Positions 24,203 through 34,912 of a DNA stretch of 64,000 nt are shown here, in pieces. This DNA comes from Morella rubra (Eukaryota > Streptophyta > Magnoliopsida > Fagales > Myricaceae): NCBI GenBank assembly GCA_003952965.2, contig CM025850.1:34079204-34143203 (forward strand). Reading direction: 5' to 3'. The notes beneath the pieces are model-generated. The model was given only the letters and a program-made list of their open reading frames with translations. It was not told where the DNA came from and did no database searches. The stretch's first letter is position 1. Each line of letters begins with the position of its first letter. A program made the translations under genes and the position numbers.

Positions 24203-25692
24203 CTCTCTAGTCTTTTTAAATCTTTTAAGAATTGAGATCGTCTCTATTTATTTTATTTTTTTAATTATATTATAGACATAAACCAATAATATTATTAGTA
24301 TTAAGGATAAATACAATTAGTTCTTATGATTCAGGTAAAATTCAAATAAATCTTTAAACTTTAAAACTCATCAAATCGGATGTGAATGATTTTAAATTTC
24401 AGAGACTAATTTGATTTTTTATCAAACTATTGGGACAAACTTTGTATTTATCCCAAGTATAGAGAAGTGTAGATTATGTATTAAATGTATAATATATTCT
24501 ATTTTCTTCTGATACTAATTGCAAATTAAAGGAGATTTCAATTCATTTTCCAAAGAGTAATTTCTACCGGTTTTGCTGAAGTTTTTGGACGTGGGGTTAG
24601 CCCATGGCCATCACCCTCACCTCACCCTTAAACACAACATACGTACACAAATTATTAGAAGCACAATTGCACAACATACAGAGGACATGTAACGCGCACG
24701 GATGAAGTCAGGATTGATTGCAAATGAGTCATTATCGACATTTCGTTATAAAAAAAAGTTAATTTCCATCTTCCGTGTATTAAAAATAAATAATTTACGA
24801 GTGTAATCTCTCAAATATAGCGGCTCTTAGCCCCGTCCCGACCGCCAACCATGCTCGTTCTTATTACAAACGCACTACCAGCAATCACCTTTACAAAGTA
24901 CCAGGAACCACGTCCCACCACTATCACCACTCAAGCACCCACCCAGCAATCGCCGGTACATGTGTCGACGAAGTACCACCAGGAGTACCCACAAGCACCC
25001 ACCACTAGCATTGATAAAAGCACCCACCCTGATAATTAACATCACATTGAACTCATTCCTCATGCCACCAGAAAAGGCCCAGGCAAAATACAGTGGAGAC
25101 TCAGATCAGTCATTTTCTTTCCAAATACTGCAATGCAAAACCCTGCAAACAGTTTGACACTTTTCTGCCCTTACATCAATTGGTTGCTAAAAAGACAAAA
25201 AAAAAAAAAAAATCCCATCAAGTTGTAAGTTAATCCCAAGTGTTTTAGGTAATTGATTGAGGTTACAACTTGATTGAAACCCACATCGAATCAATTATGT
25301 ACACAACAAAATATAATTTTGGGTAATTTTTAATAGATAGTGGAACTAATAAACTATAAGATACATGAGTATAGGCTTAGAGAGAAGATATTTTTTAATT
25401 TAGTTGTGGTTTTGAAAATTATATATATTTTTGTAATCATTATGAAAATCTTCTAAGATGTATTTTTTGGTAGTACGTGAAAGTGGTGGGACCCAAAAAA
25501 AAGATATGTTTGAAAAGATAAAATCTTTAAAATATATCCTCTTGAAGAATGTGCAGGCTAGAGTGAAATTTTTGTAATATGAATTGTGTACACATTTTTT
25601 TTTTGTAGTTTTTGTCATGAAAAATAAGGTTGCTAATTAAAATAAAATTTCATGACAATTTTTTTAAATAATTTTTGGAAAAAAAATTTTAG
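24203..25692. other. Intergenic, low-complexity DNA
   Basis: Includes a CACC/ACCA-rich simple-sequence zone (about 24890-25030) and long A/T runs. Open frames in the CACC zone are compositional artefacts. No gene seen. Confidence 0.45.
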
Positions 25693-25915
25693 GACATGTT
25701 CGTTTTGATAAAGTTTTAAGAATTTTAAATATTGTGTGAATTATTTAGGTGATGTTAATGTTTTATTGATATTCATATAAAAGTTGTCAAGTAGTATTGA
25801 TGTTTGTTAAAAAAGTTAATATTGAGTTGTATTAGTATTTATATAGAAGTAATATTAAGATTATAATTTTAAAGAGTAGGATTCAAATTTTAAAATTTTT
25901 ATCAAAATGCACATC
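25693..25915. mobile_element. Small AT-rich inverted-repeat element
   Basis: The left arm (ACATGTTCGTTTTGATAAAG...) and the reverse complement of the right arm (AGATGTGCATTTTGATAAAA...) pair over about 30 bases with few mismatches. The body of about 220 bp is AT-rich with repeated TTGATRTT words and no coding capacity. MITE-like; family not identified. Confidence 0.5.
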
Positions 25916-26295
25916 TCCTTATTTGGACGAGAAATTGATTTTAAAATCCGAAATTATTTTTGAAAACACTAATTGATTTTTGCTGGGTTGGGTTTGCTTT
26001 ATGCACGGGACATCATTCGAAGGCCCAATGTGGTGACAGATTAAAGCCTACTCGCACTTTTGGAAGTGTCCAGGGCCCAGGCACAGAGGCCAGAGCACAG
26101 CCCCCAACTCCCAGGAATTACTTCCTTCTCCGTCTCTGTTCAGTCGTCAGTGTTTCCACGGAACTCTTGAACCCCCCTTTGAACTCTTGAACTACCCTAA
26201 CTTCCGACAAAATAAAAGAATATAAAGCGCAATGCATTAGAAAATATAGAAGAGTGGGGGAGATAGAGAAGCGGCATTGCTCTCAAGTCTCGCAG

Positions 26296-27251
26296 GTGAG
26301 TAAGCCGTCTTTCGCTTTACTCTGTTTGGTTTCCTCGAAAGCTGAGGTATCTCATTATTTACTTTTTCCTATAATACTTCGGTGGATTCGTCTTGACTTG
26401 GCTTGATAATATCGTCCAACACCTTTGATTCGATCCTATGTTTCTCCAATTTCCGCAACTAATGGGATTCGGGTTGTGGTTAACGCAAATTATTGAGATG
26501 TCAACAAAAATGAATTTGCTACTTGAAAGAACAACAATTTTGAATCTTTCTTGAAAGTACTGTTATTGGATAATATATGTTTCAAAATCCGCCAGTATTA
26601 CAAGGAATTTCCTCAACATGTAGGGAAAGATTAGTGTAAGGTAGCCTTCCTCTGTAGATAGAAGTCTATGTATGCATGAAAAAAAGAATGGTTCTTTTGC
26701 ATTCCCATTAAAGAATAACAGTGCTTGTTATTTTCAATACCCTTCTCAGCTGTACAGTTTATCCGATGTCATTCAGCTCTCTCTAGGGACAATATTTTAA
26801 GAATTTTTTCTTTTGTTAGCATTGGTTTTTCTTTTTGTAGAAGCCTATGTTTTAATTGAATTTTTGTTCTGTTTGTTTTTCCCTGGCTGTTTTGATCACT
26901 GGTATCTATTTTCTAGATGAATTGTAATGCTCCTTTGATGCTAAGAGTCATTGGTTGTTGAACATGACGAATTATTTCATGCAAGAGAATACGCATGCAT
27001 GTTTCTGCACTATATCGTCCGTTCGTTATCTTCTTGTTGTTGCCACATGGACCTCCTGGAATGCATATTTAATCATGTCTCTCTTCAATAGTCTCTCATG
27101 GCTACTATAAGGTGTGGAAGGATTTACCGTCACGGGACAACATTCTCTTTTCTTTTGTTCTTCCTTTTCTTTTCACCTTGTTTAGCATTTGAGTATAGCT
27201 GGGTCTACTTTTACTTCTTTAAGTATATTTTTCAAGAGGGCTCTTTTGCAG
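26296..27251 (+). other. 5'UTR intron of the B3-domain gene
   Basis: The donor CAG|GTGAGTAAG at 26296 and acceptor TTTTGCAG|GTGATCC ending at 27251 bracket a 956-base T-rich stretch with no coding sequence. Long leader introns of this type often raise expression in plants. Inferred from splice sites only. Confidence 0.6.
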
Positions 27252-27282
27252 GTGATCCATCGATTGAAGTAATAAATCCCAA

Positions 27283-28349
27283 ATGGCGGACCCACTAGTC
27301 CGACCTGAATTAAATCCAACGACCACTACGTTGCAAGGGGATGAATACTTGCCTCTTTCAGGGAAGCCATACTCCAATATCATCCTTGCAAAATCACATG
27401 TTAGACCACATTATAAAATGGTAAATTACTCATTTTGATTAGGTGAGATTGGTGAGTGGAATGTTGGAGCTTGGCATGTTGTAAACTAATTAAATTGAAA
27501 TTTAAACTTAGAGAGCTATCAATTTGCTATTTTACACCTAGCAACAAAACTGCCTTTAGTTAAGAAAGCAAAAAACCAAAAATGGGGAGGAGGGGAGGAG
27601 TTTGACACGGCTTCAGCTCGATGATTCAACCGAACTTGAGGGTTTCCTCCCTATATTGCTCAAATGCAGATGAACATGATCTGGTGCATCAGTAAACTTT
27701 AAAGCATAGGATCAGACTGTTTAATTTCCATCTTAATGTATCATCAGAAAACATCTGAGAGACAAAATAATTAGTAAGATTGGCAATTATCAATCATTTG
27801 GTAATATTGTATACACTCAACTTTGTTTTTTGAAAGGTGCACTGATAATATCTGTTGCTGCCAAACCTTCTTTTTTATTTTTTCAGCGACAGGCATTCAA
27901 GGCTACGTTCTGTTTTTTCCCCCCCTGAGGGGCTACATTCTGTTTTAGTTGGTAGTACTCTGTTTATTGAGATCAGCAGTTTGGTGGAACTAAGTTTAAC
28001 CTCATTTGTTTGGACATCTTATGTTGTTCGATAGACAGTTCCAGCCACATTGTATCGGTTACTTCCTTGTAAAGTGATCCCCGTGGTTCTGACTTATGGA
28101 GGCAAGAACTGGGACATGTTATATGAGGGAAGACACAGGACTGTGAAAAGGTTTGATTCTGGATGGAAAGAGTTTGCAAACGACAATGATCTCAAGGCTG
28201 GAGATGCATGTGTGTTTGAGCTTATCGAGGTCAGCCATACAAAGCTCTTAATAAGAACTCGAATTCTCAGAGGCGAAATCCCGTCTGAATTTTTAGACAA
28301 GGTCAGATCCAAGGGTGATAGTTTTGACGATCCCATTATTATTGAATAG
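27283..28349 (+). CDS. Single-B3-domain DNA-binding protein (REM-like)
   Basis: Exons 27283-27420 and 28035-28349; acceptor GATAG|ACA keeps the frame; 150 aa. B3 domains are plant-specific DNA-binding folds. Here one B3 domain fills most of the protein (about residues 30-130): YSNIILAKSHVRPHYKM, then TVPATLYRLLP, a central GGKNWDMLYEG strand, RFDSGWKEFANDNDLKAGD and CVFELIEVS. These are the conserved substrate-strand and GW.F...L..GD..VFEL features. It resembles plant proteins annotated as B3 domain-containing protein Os04g0386900-like. The N-terminus is short and Thr-rich. No repression or dimerisation domain is visible, so the regulatory sense is unknown. An in-frame TAG just upstream of exon 2 confirms the intron. 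Confidence 0.88.
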
Positions 28350-29669
28350 TATCTCCCTTATAATGCCCATTCCTCTGTTCTGTCAATCTCTTTGTTGACC
28401 CCTCCTAGGAAATCATGTGAATTGTATTTCTTTATTAAACGCTTCGGCCCATAGGTAATGAGGAAAGGGCTCTACCAGAATCTATTGGCAGTGGTGTAAA
28501 TGCATTTAGTTTAGAGGAACTTCTATTTGTTAATATAAGGTGACAATTTTCTTCTAGCATCTGTTATATGATACGTGGATATCTTCCAAATGAAATATTC
28601 TAAATTTAGTCTCTTCTCCAACTTTTTGTCTCTCACCATATTTCTTTGTGTAGCTAATTACCAGTTACTAGTAGAAGATCCTTATTATTACTATCAAGAA
28701 TTTCCATTTCCAAATTCTGGAATCATTAGGTCAACATGGGATTCACCAGCTGAGGTTCCAAAAACTTGCTGAAACCTCCTCTTGCACATTCTTTACGTTT
28801 GAACTATAGAAGCAACTAAATTTGAATGAGGAAATAATAAAGGGAGGGAATTCCTTTAAGGAAAGCTTCCTACACGAACCTTATGCTCTGTTTGCATCCA
28901 CCAGACTCTGCACATGTTCCGTGGGAATTTAACTCAACGATATTTCTCCTCTTGAGTTTCTAATGCTAAAAAATAGTTTATTTCCTTTTCTGAGGAGCTC
29001 AGAGTTTCCTTCGATCACAAGAAGCCCTTTGCACAGGTAGTCTGAGGTCCAGTTATACCCAAAGTTTCAAGATTTTGAGAATATATCAATCCATTCAATC
29101 CCAATCAAAGGAGAGACAGTTTCAGTGCCTCAAATGGTACATTTTCTCCGGGACATTGGGTGATCTATGAAAAATTGCGAACTCAATTAGAATCGATTCG
29201 ATCAAAGTTAAGCTCATCTATTGGATGGTCTAGCTGGTATATGCTCAATTAGCTTGTATGCAATTCTAGTCTTAATCCTGAAGGCAGTTTTATTTAACTC
29301 AAATATTAAATTCCCATTAGGAATCTAAAGTGCCTTTATTTTCACGTCTCTTTCAACCTGTTGTTCATTAAACTAAAGGGACGTTGTTAAAGTTAAAACT
29401 TGGTTGGCCTTTCTAACGTGCTGCAGGCAATAATAGTACCTCATAATGATCGTCCTTAGAACTGTTCCTTCCATTTCATTATATGAGCATAAGCCCATCT
29501 CTTTAATCATTACTACCACAAGCCTAAACAAGAAAGTAGACTAAAAGTCACCCAAATTGCCATTACTTTATTGCACACCTAGCATCAAGCCATAAAACGA
29601 CATAATTTGTCATAATTTCTGCCATGATGACGTTCATGATTAGCATCAATGATTCCATCTTTAACCCAC
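28350..29669. other. Intergenic, nothing recognised
   Basis: 3' flank of the B3 gene and promoter region of the next small gene. An open frame at 28575-28772 has no recognisable features. I see no gene. Confidence 0.4.
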
Positions 29670-29678
29670 TATATAAAA
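29670..29678 (+). promoter_or_regulatory. TATA box of the small basic-protein gene
   Basis: TATATAAAA, 57 bases before the ATG at 29735, implying a short leader of about 30 bases. Confidence 0.65.
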
Positions 29679-29734
29679 GAGTTAAAGCATGAGGAAAACA
29701 CAGATCAGAAAAACCCACAAAATTCTACATAGCA

Positions 29735-30037
29735 ATGTTAATGTTGAAAAGAGGATCTCTAGCCGTTTCTATGCTGTCAACTTCGACGGTGTTGGCGGGG
29801 TGGTGCCGATCGCGCCGAAGGGTTAGGCGGAGGAAGGGGAGCTCCATAAGGTTGGGAAATAAGCGGCGAGGGTTCTGCCTAGGTTCCAAGCCAGTGGTTC
29901 AGTGGGGGGTCATGATGGGTCCTCTTAGGATGCTGAAGAAGATCATCATGGGAATGGCACCGAATGGGCAGTTTATAGAGGCTTATTATCGGTCTTTAGT
30001 ACCGCTTCTACGTCCCCAAATGTTCCCCTTATGTTGA
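29735..30037 (+). CDS. Small basic protein of unknown function
   Basis: Intronless, 100 aa, starting at an ATG 57 bases after a good TATA box. Residues 1-24 are moderately hydrophobic (MLMLKRGSLAVSMLSTSTVL). Then comes a strongly basic cluster (WCRSRRRVRRRKGSS, followed by GNKRRGF) and a C-terminal half with PLRMLKKIIMGMA, a short EAYYRSL helix and PQMFPLC at the end. The composition, TATA placement and gap-free frame support a real gene. The pattern looks like a conserved angiosperm family of short uncharacterised proteins, but I cannot name a function. The Arg-rich segment could bind nucleic acid or acidic membranes. Confidence 0.7.
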   Translation: MLMLKRGSLAVSMLSTSTVLAGWCRSRRRVRRRKGSSIRLGNKRRGFCLGSKPVVQWGVMMGPLRMLKKIIMGMAPNGQFIEAYYRSLVPLLRPQMFPLC

Positions 30038-31148
30038 TTATAAACAGCATATCCTTTGCGTGGGGTTTTGGTCTCTTCTTTCCTTTGCTGTTTTATTTTT
30101 TCTTTTCCCTCCTCTGTTCTTGTAAACTTGTGTAAATAAGGGGGTTGAGCAATCCCTCCTAATTAAACGGGCAAATTGCATACCGAATCTTGTAGTACGC
30201 TTCCTAAACAAAGAAAACGAAACATTGCAAGATGAAAGCGAGTTTCTGTTCTGTGCCTGTTCGTGTAAGCCAGCATTTATAAAAATGATCCCTAATTGTG
30301 TCGGGCATCCTATTGCCTACTTAACACGGACAATTCCATTTCCATGATTCCATCTACGTCAAATGGACTTGGAACTGAGGAGAACCCACACGGAGAGCCA
30401 GTGTAATAGGTCCCTTAATTTAAGGAACAGAGAGGCAAGTTCGCCCTGATATGCACCGACACCTAAGACAGGGCTGAGAATCATATAAGCCAGTGCATTT
30501 AAGATAGACCCACTTTTTTTTTTATTAGTTTTTTATGTCCTTCACGCTCTCTTTTTAGGTGGATTGACGCATTGTGATCCCTGATGGTATACATCCCTCA
30601 ATTCTCGAATATGTTTCTCAATTCAGACATGAAATTATAGATAATTTCAATCTATTAATGCTATCTATTTAAAATTTTAGATATCATGAACCTAATAATG
30701 AATTCGTATTTATCTATTTTTAAATTATAGATGTAATTTTAAAATTTTTAACTAAAAATATTGCGAGTTATAAACCCTTTTATTATGATGTAATTCCAAA
30801 TTGGGTATCTTGTACCTGTGGACAAAACACTTTGTAATGTGTGATAATTTGTTTTTTTCTTTAAAAAAATTGTTATATTTAATTATTTTGTGTCGTTATG
30901 ACTTAGATATGTATTTGGTCAGGTGAAATAAGAAAACCGAAACCGTTTTGCTAGCCTACGTGGCGGCACTTGGACATACGGATGGAAAAATATCAACTTT
31001 ATTGGCCCAACTGTCACTCATATGTAATTCGGATTCCACTCTCTTCTCCCTTGTTATCTTCGTCATTATCTTTTGGCGTCCGTTTTATTTTCTCGATCTC
31101 CGTCTTTTCGACTAGCAGAAAAGGGAAATCGATTTCCCGAAACAATCA
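30038..31148. other. Intergenic, nothing recognised
   Basis: 3'UTR of the small basic-protein gene, then AT-rich DNA and the promoter of the YlmG gene. No gene seen. Confidence 0.45.
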
Positions 31149-31856
31149 ATGGCTTCTCTAATCACCTCCCAAGCCACCATCCTCCGGAGTCCCTTCCTCC
31201 TCCCGCCACCAAACCCTAAACCCTCCTCCCCTTCCTCTTGCCGCGCCCTCATAAACCTCCCCCTCTCTTTCCCCAACCTCACAAAACCCCTCTTGCCCCG
31301 CCTCTCTACCAAACGCAACCGTGCCCTTGCTCTCGCTTCTGCTTCTTCTGCTTCACCCGTTCTACCTAAACTGACCCCACAAATCCCGTCCCAGTCGCCA
31401 CTCACCCAATCCCTTACCACCGTCGCAGCCATAGCCTTAACCTTCTCAACCCTCGTCAGCAAACTCATCGAGAAACTGTCTCCCAAAATCACCGAACAAG
31501 TCGTTCTGCAAGGAAGCTTCGTCCGCTCTGTTGGGCCGCTGTTCTTCGCGGCGCTTAAGGACCGGCCCAGCGGGTACCTGAACACGCCTCTGACGGTGGT
31601 GGCGGCGGGCTTAGCCAAGTGGCTTGACATCTACAGTGGGGTTTTGATGGTTAGGGTTTTGCTCAGCTGGTTCCCCAACATTCCCTGGGACCGCCAGCCC
31701 TTATCCGCCATTCGGGACCTCTGTGATCCCTATTTGAATCTCTTCCGGAACATAATCCCACCAATCTTCGATACATTGGACGTTAGTCCGCTCTTGGCTT
31801 TCGCGGTGTTGGGCACTCTTGGTTCCATTCTTAATAGCAGTAAGGGCGTGTACTGA
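31149..31856 (+). CDS. YlmG/YGGT-family plastid membrane protein
   Basis: Intronless, 235 aa. YlmG homologues sit in chloroplast membranes and are needed for proper nucleoid distribution; related CCB3 acts in cytochrome b6 maturation. Residues 1-70 are rich in Ser, Pro, Leu and Arg and nearly lack acidic residues, a typical chloroplast transit peptide. A hydrophobic stretch lies near 88-105. The YGGT domain (about 156-230) has YSGVLMVRVLLSWFPNIPW, then RDLCDPYLNLFRNIIPP and DVSPLLAFAVLGTL, giving two membrane segments around the conserved RxLLSWFP...DPYLxxFR core. It is closest to YLMG1-type proteins (Arabidopsis YLMG1-1, At3g07430 from memory). The start is the first ATG after a stop and gives the transit peptide. 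Confidence 0.93.
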   Translation: MASLITSQATILRSPFLLPPPNPKPSSPSSCRALINLPLSFPNLTKPLLPRLSTKRNRALALASASSASPVLPKLTPQIPSQSPLTQSLTTVAAIALTFSTLVSKLIEKLSPKITEQVVLQGSFVRSVGPLFFAALKDRPSGYLNTPLTVVAAGLAKWLDIYSGVLMVRVLLSWFPNIPWDRQPLSAIRDLCDPYLNLFRNIIPPIFDTLDVSPLLAFAVLGTLGSILNSSKGVY

Positions 31857-34800
31857 AGAAGAGAGGATTCCCGGGTTCCCTTGTTTCATGATTGGATACG
31901 TATGTATCTTGAAAGCTTTATATATTCCATTTTGATATGTATTGTTATGTTCTTCAATTTTGATTGCTCGTATTAGCCTTAGCTTGGTGGAAATAATATC
32001 GATTTTTTGGGGAACTGATAATTCTGTGAAGCAATTAGTATTAGTTACTCCTTCATGGTCTATAGGCTGATTAAATGTTGTGCCTGTGTCATCCTGGCTA
32101 TCGCTAATCTTGTATAATTTCTTGTACTTTATTGGTACAAACTAGAAATTCAATTACCTAGCACTAAGTAATCCATATGGAACAGAGTAACGGTCTCTCT
32201 GCTGGTGAGATACAAACCTACGACTTGAGTGATTTAGTACTTGTAGCTCGATTTATGCAGGAGTTGGTATTCTATCAGGCAGTGTACATAATGCTCTCAA
32301 TTATTCTTCTAGCTTTATACACTGAAGTACTTTATAATTGGTTATGTTATAGAAGAGAGACAATGCTTCTGCTGGTTGAGAGATTTGCTTTCACATTTTA
32401 TTTATATTGGAATAGTTACTAAGAGCTCTAAAGGCAAATATATTGGCGCTGTGCATGATTTCTTTGCAACTTCTAGTTTGATTTAGTAACTACAGAAAAT
32501 TCATCTACTAATGAAGTTACCGATTCAATCAAGAGGAAGAAACGTATAATATCGTAGCTGCTTATGGAAATATTGGCCCCCTTTAGTATCTATAAGATGT
32601 AAGACCCAACAGAGATTTCAATTCCCCCTGATGACAATATTGGAAACTGGTTTTCAGAAGTGGCACCATCAATTTAAGTATTTCTATTATCTTTTCACCT
32701 TTTTCCTTGAGAAACAGGTTAAAGGTTCTATAACAAAATGTATGCAGATATGTTTCTCATGAGAACTGCTAGAATAACAGGGCATGGGACATATTCATAG
32801 GGAGAAAGCAGTAGCTTAGGATTATTAATTTCCTCCCTTTAATTGATTTTAGAGGAGTGGATTTGAGTGTGAGCTACAGCAAGTGGTGGAAGTTTTGTTG
32901 GATGGGGCTGTTTTGAAAGAGAGAGAGAGAGGGGGGGGGGGGAGAGAGAGAGAGAGAGTGTCCAAAAATCATTATAAGCTATTCTCGTGCTCTAGACTTG
33001 CTTCTACTAAAGTGTCTCGATTTGCTTGGATGATTATTCTGTCTTTTGCTTTTGCACATTCAAGTATGGGCAGTGTAATCTGTATACTAATTTAGACTGA
33101 AAGATTTGCATTTGCTTGCTACTGAGCAATCTGAAAATATGGCTCAAAGTTTGTTTCTGGGATGACTAGATTAGTTAGTGAGTCAGATGGGACTGGATTC
33201 CTGTAGATATAACTTGATTCATTTAGGATGGGAAGTTCTTTCTAGAATGTGCTAGAATGGAAGGCATTAAGTCTTCGTTTGAAGTTAAATGGAGTTGAAT
33301 TGGGGGCAAAATCAAGAAATGAGGCTATTCGAGGTTAGTGTTGCCAAATCCTTGAAGGGAGTCAGTTGCTTATTCAACGATTTCAGACATGGTGATGATC
33401 TGTATGGCTTCCTTTAGAAGTAATCATCTCTCTTACTTGGGTTTGCAGGGAAAAGTGCTTGTGAAAGAATGGAAGTCTGCAGATAAGTTTCCAGAGGAAT
33501 AGCTTATTCGGATGGGTCGCAGGAAATATTCACCTCGTCAGTCTATACCAGCAATAGCTTAGACGTATTTTTTGGAGTTCAGGGTATTATTTTTCATGTC
33601 AGAGAACTGAGAGTAGGTTAGCGTTGGTTAATATTATGCAAGGATTTACACGAGAACATCAGATTTGAGTTACGTACCTGGTTTCGGCTTTTTTTGGTAG
33701 AATTTCAATTCCAGTAACAATTTACCAAATAATCAGATCTCTAGCTCTCTCCTCTTCCCCCCTTGTTGCAAAGCAGCTTGGAGCTTTTCTTGTGGGCATG
33801 ACCTACACATCTACTTGTGTGTTTCTTACATTTCTTCTTTTCACTTATTTTTCGCTAATTGTTTTTTTTTCTTTTAACAAAGCAATTCGACTGAACTGAA
33901 GTAACTAAAATAATATAATTATATCACTCGAAATTTAGAACTTAGAAGAAGTCGATGCTTCTGTAAGATATGGACATTTGTATTTTGAGTTAAAAGGGTA
34001 ATGTGGAGTGACCTCATGCTGTTACTTTCTTCTGGTTACGAATAAATTACGATTATAGCTGTTATATAACCAGTCTGTTGAAAGGACTCTTAATTCAGTC
34101 AAGAGGAGACCAGAAAGCACCTTTTTTGTTTTTCCTAAGAGAATTTTGTGAAGTGAGCAACTCTTTTTATATTTTAAAATAATTATAATATTTTTCTTTC
34201 CATTAGATTTTTTTTTATTATAATAAATATAAAAAATTTATTCAAATTATTTCTCTCTTTATTTTTTTTACTAATTTTTATATTTCAAAATTTTAATCAC
34301 TCTAAAATATAATATTCTCATAGTTGAGAGTGTACTGACAAAAATAAAATTAAAGAGTAAAAATATTAAAATAAATAAAAATTCTAAGGGTCATGGTGCC
34401 CTAGCTTCAGGTACAGTACACACTCCACACCTGGAGTGGTCATCCAATCTAATTTTCATTAAGAATCAGACTCAAATGTATTTAATCTATGAATTAAGAG
34501 TTTTTGCAATTTCCTTTTAGAATGCAATTTAGAGAGATTTAAAATAGTTATATTTTACAGTATTTAATTTTGTTTATGTAAAATTTTAAATAACATAATT
34601 CATATGTTATGTTAAATAATATGAGTCTATTTATTACGTTTATCACTTTTCGAATTATATTGGACATAAAATTAGAGAGAATTCTGAATTATGCCGTCCC
34701 AAAATGTCACTGCCTCTTATCCGAAAGGTAAATGTAATGCCTAAGGTTGAAATATAACTAATCTATTTTTTGAGAACCCGGTTGGAAAGCGGTCCGCCCG

Positions 34801-34912
34801 AAATAAGCCCGTCTTAAAACTCCTACCTCTTCCGAATTAGATCGCGGTGGATTGAAACACTGTACCCAGTGAAATCGCAAAACTCGCCTCCGTGAGTTAG
34901 TCCATTTTTTCG
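31857..34912. other. Intergenic region
   Basis: YlmG 3' flank, then DNA without a convincing gene. A (GA)n tract interrupted by a run of 12 or more G lies at about 32920-32957. 34140-34400 is extremely AT-rich. A short open stretch preceded by TTTGCAG at about 33447-33502 looks exon-like but nothing supports it further. Confidence 0.4.

Noticed and set aside
24851..25157. Thr/Pro-rich open frames
   Set aside because: Produced by CACC/ACCA simple sequence on both strands; no gene signals.
31112..31630. 172-residue open frame on the minus strand
   Set aside because: Antisense shadow of the YlmG coding region, created by its GC-rich transit-peptide codons.
33447..33502. Exon-like stretch after TTTGCAG downstream of YlmG
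   Set aside because: Too short and without homology; the YlmG frame is already complete at 31856.
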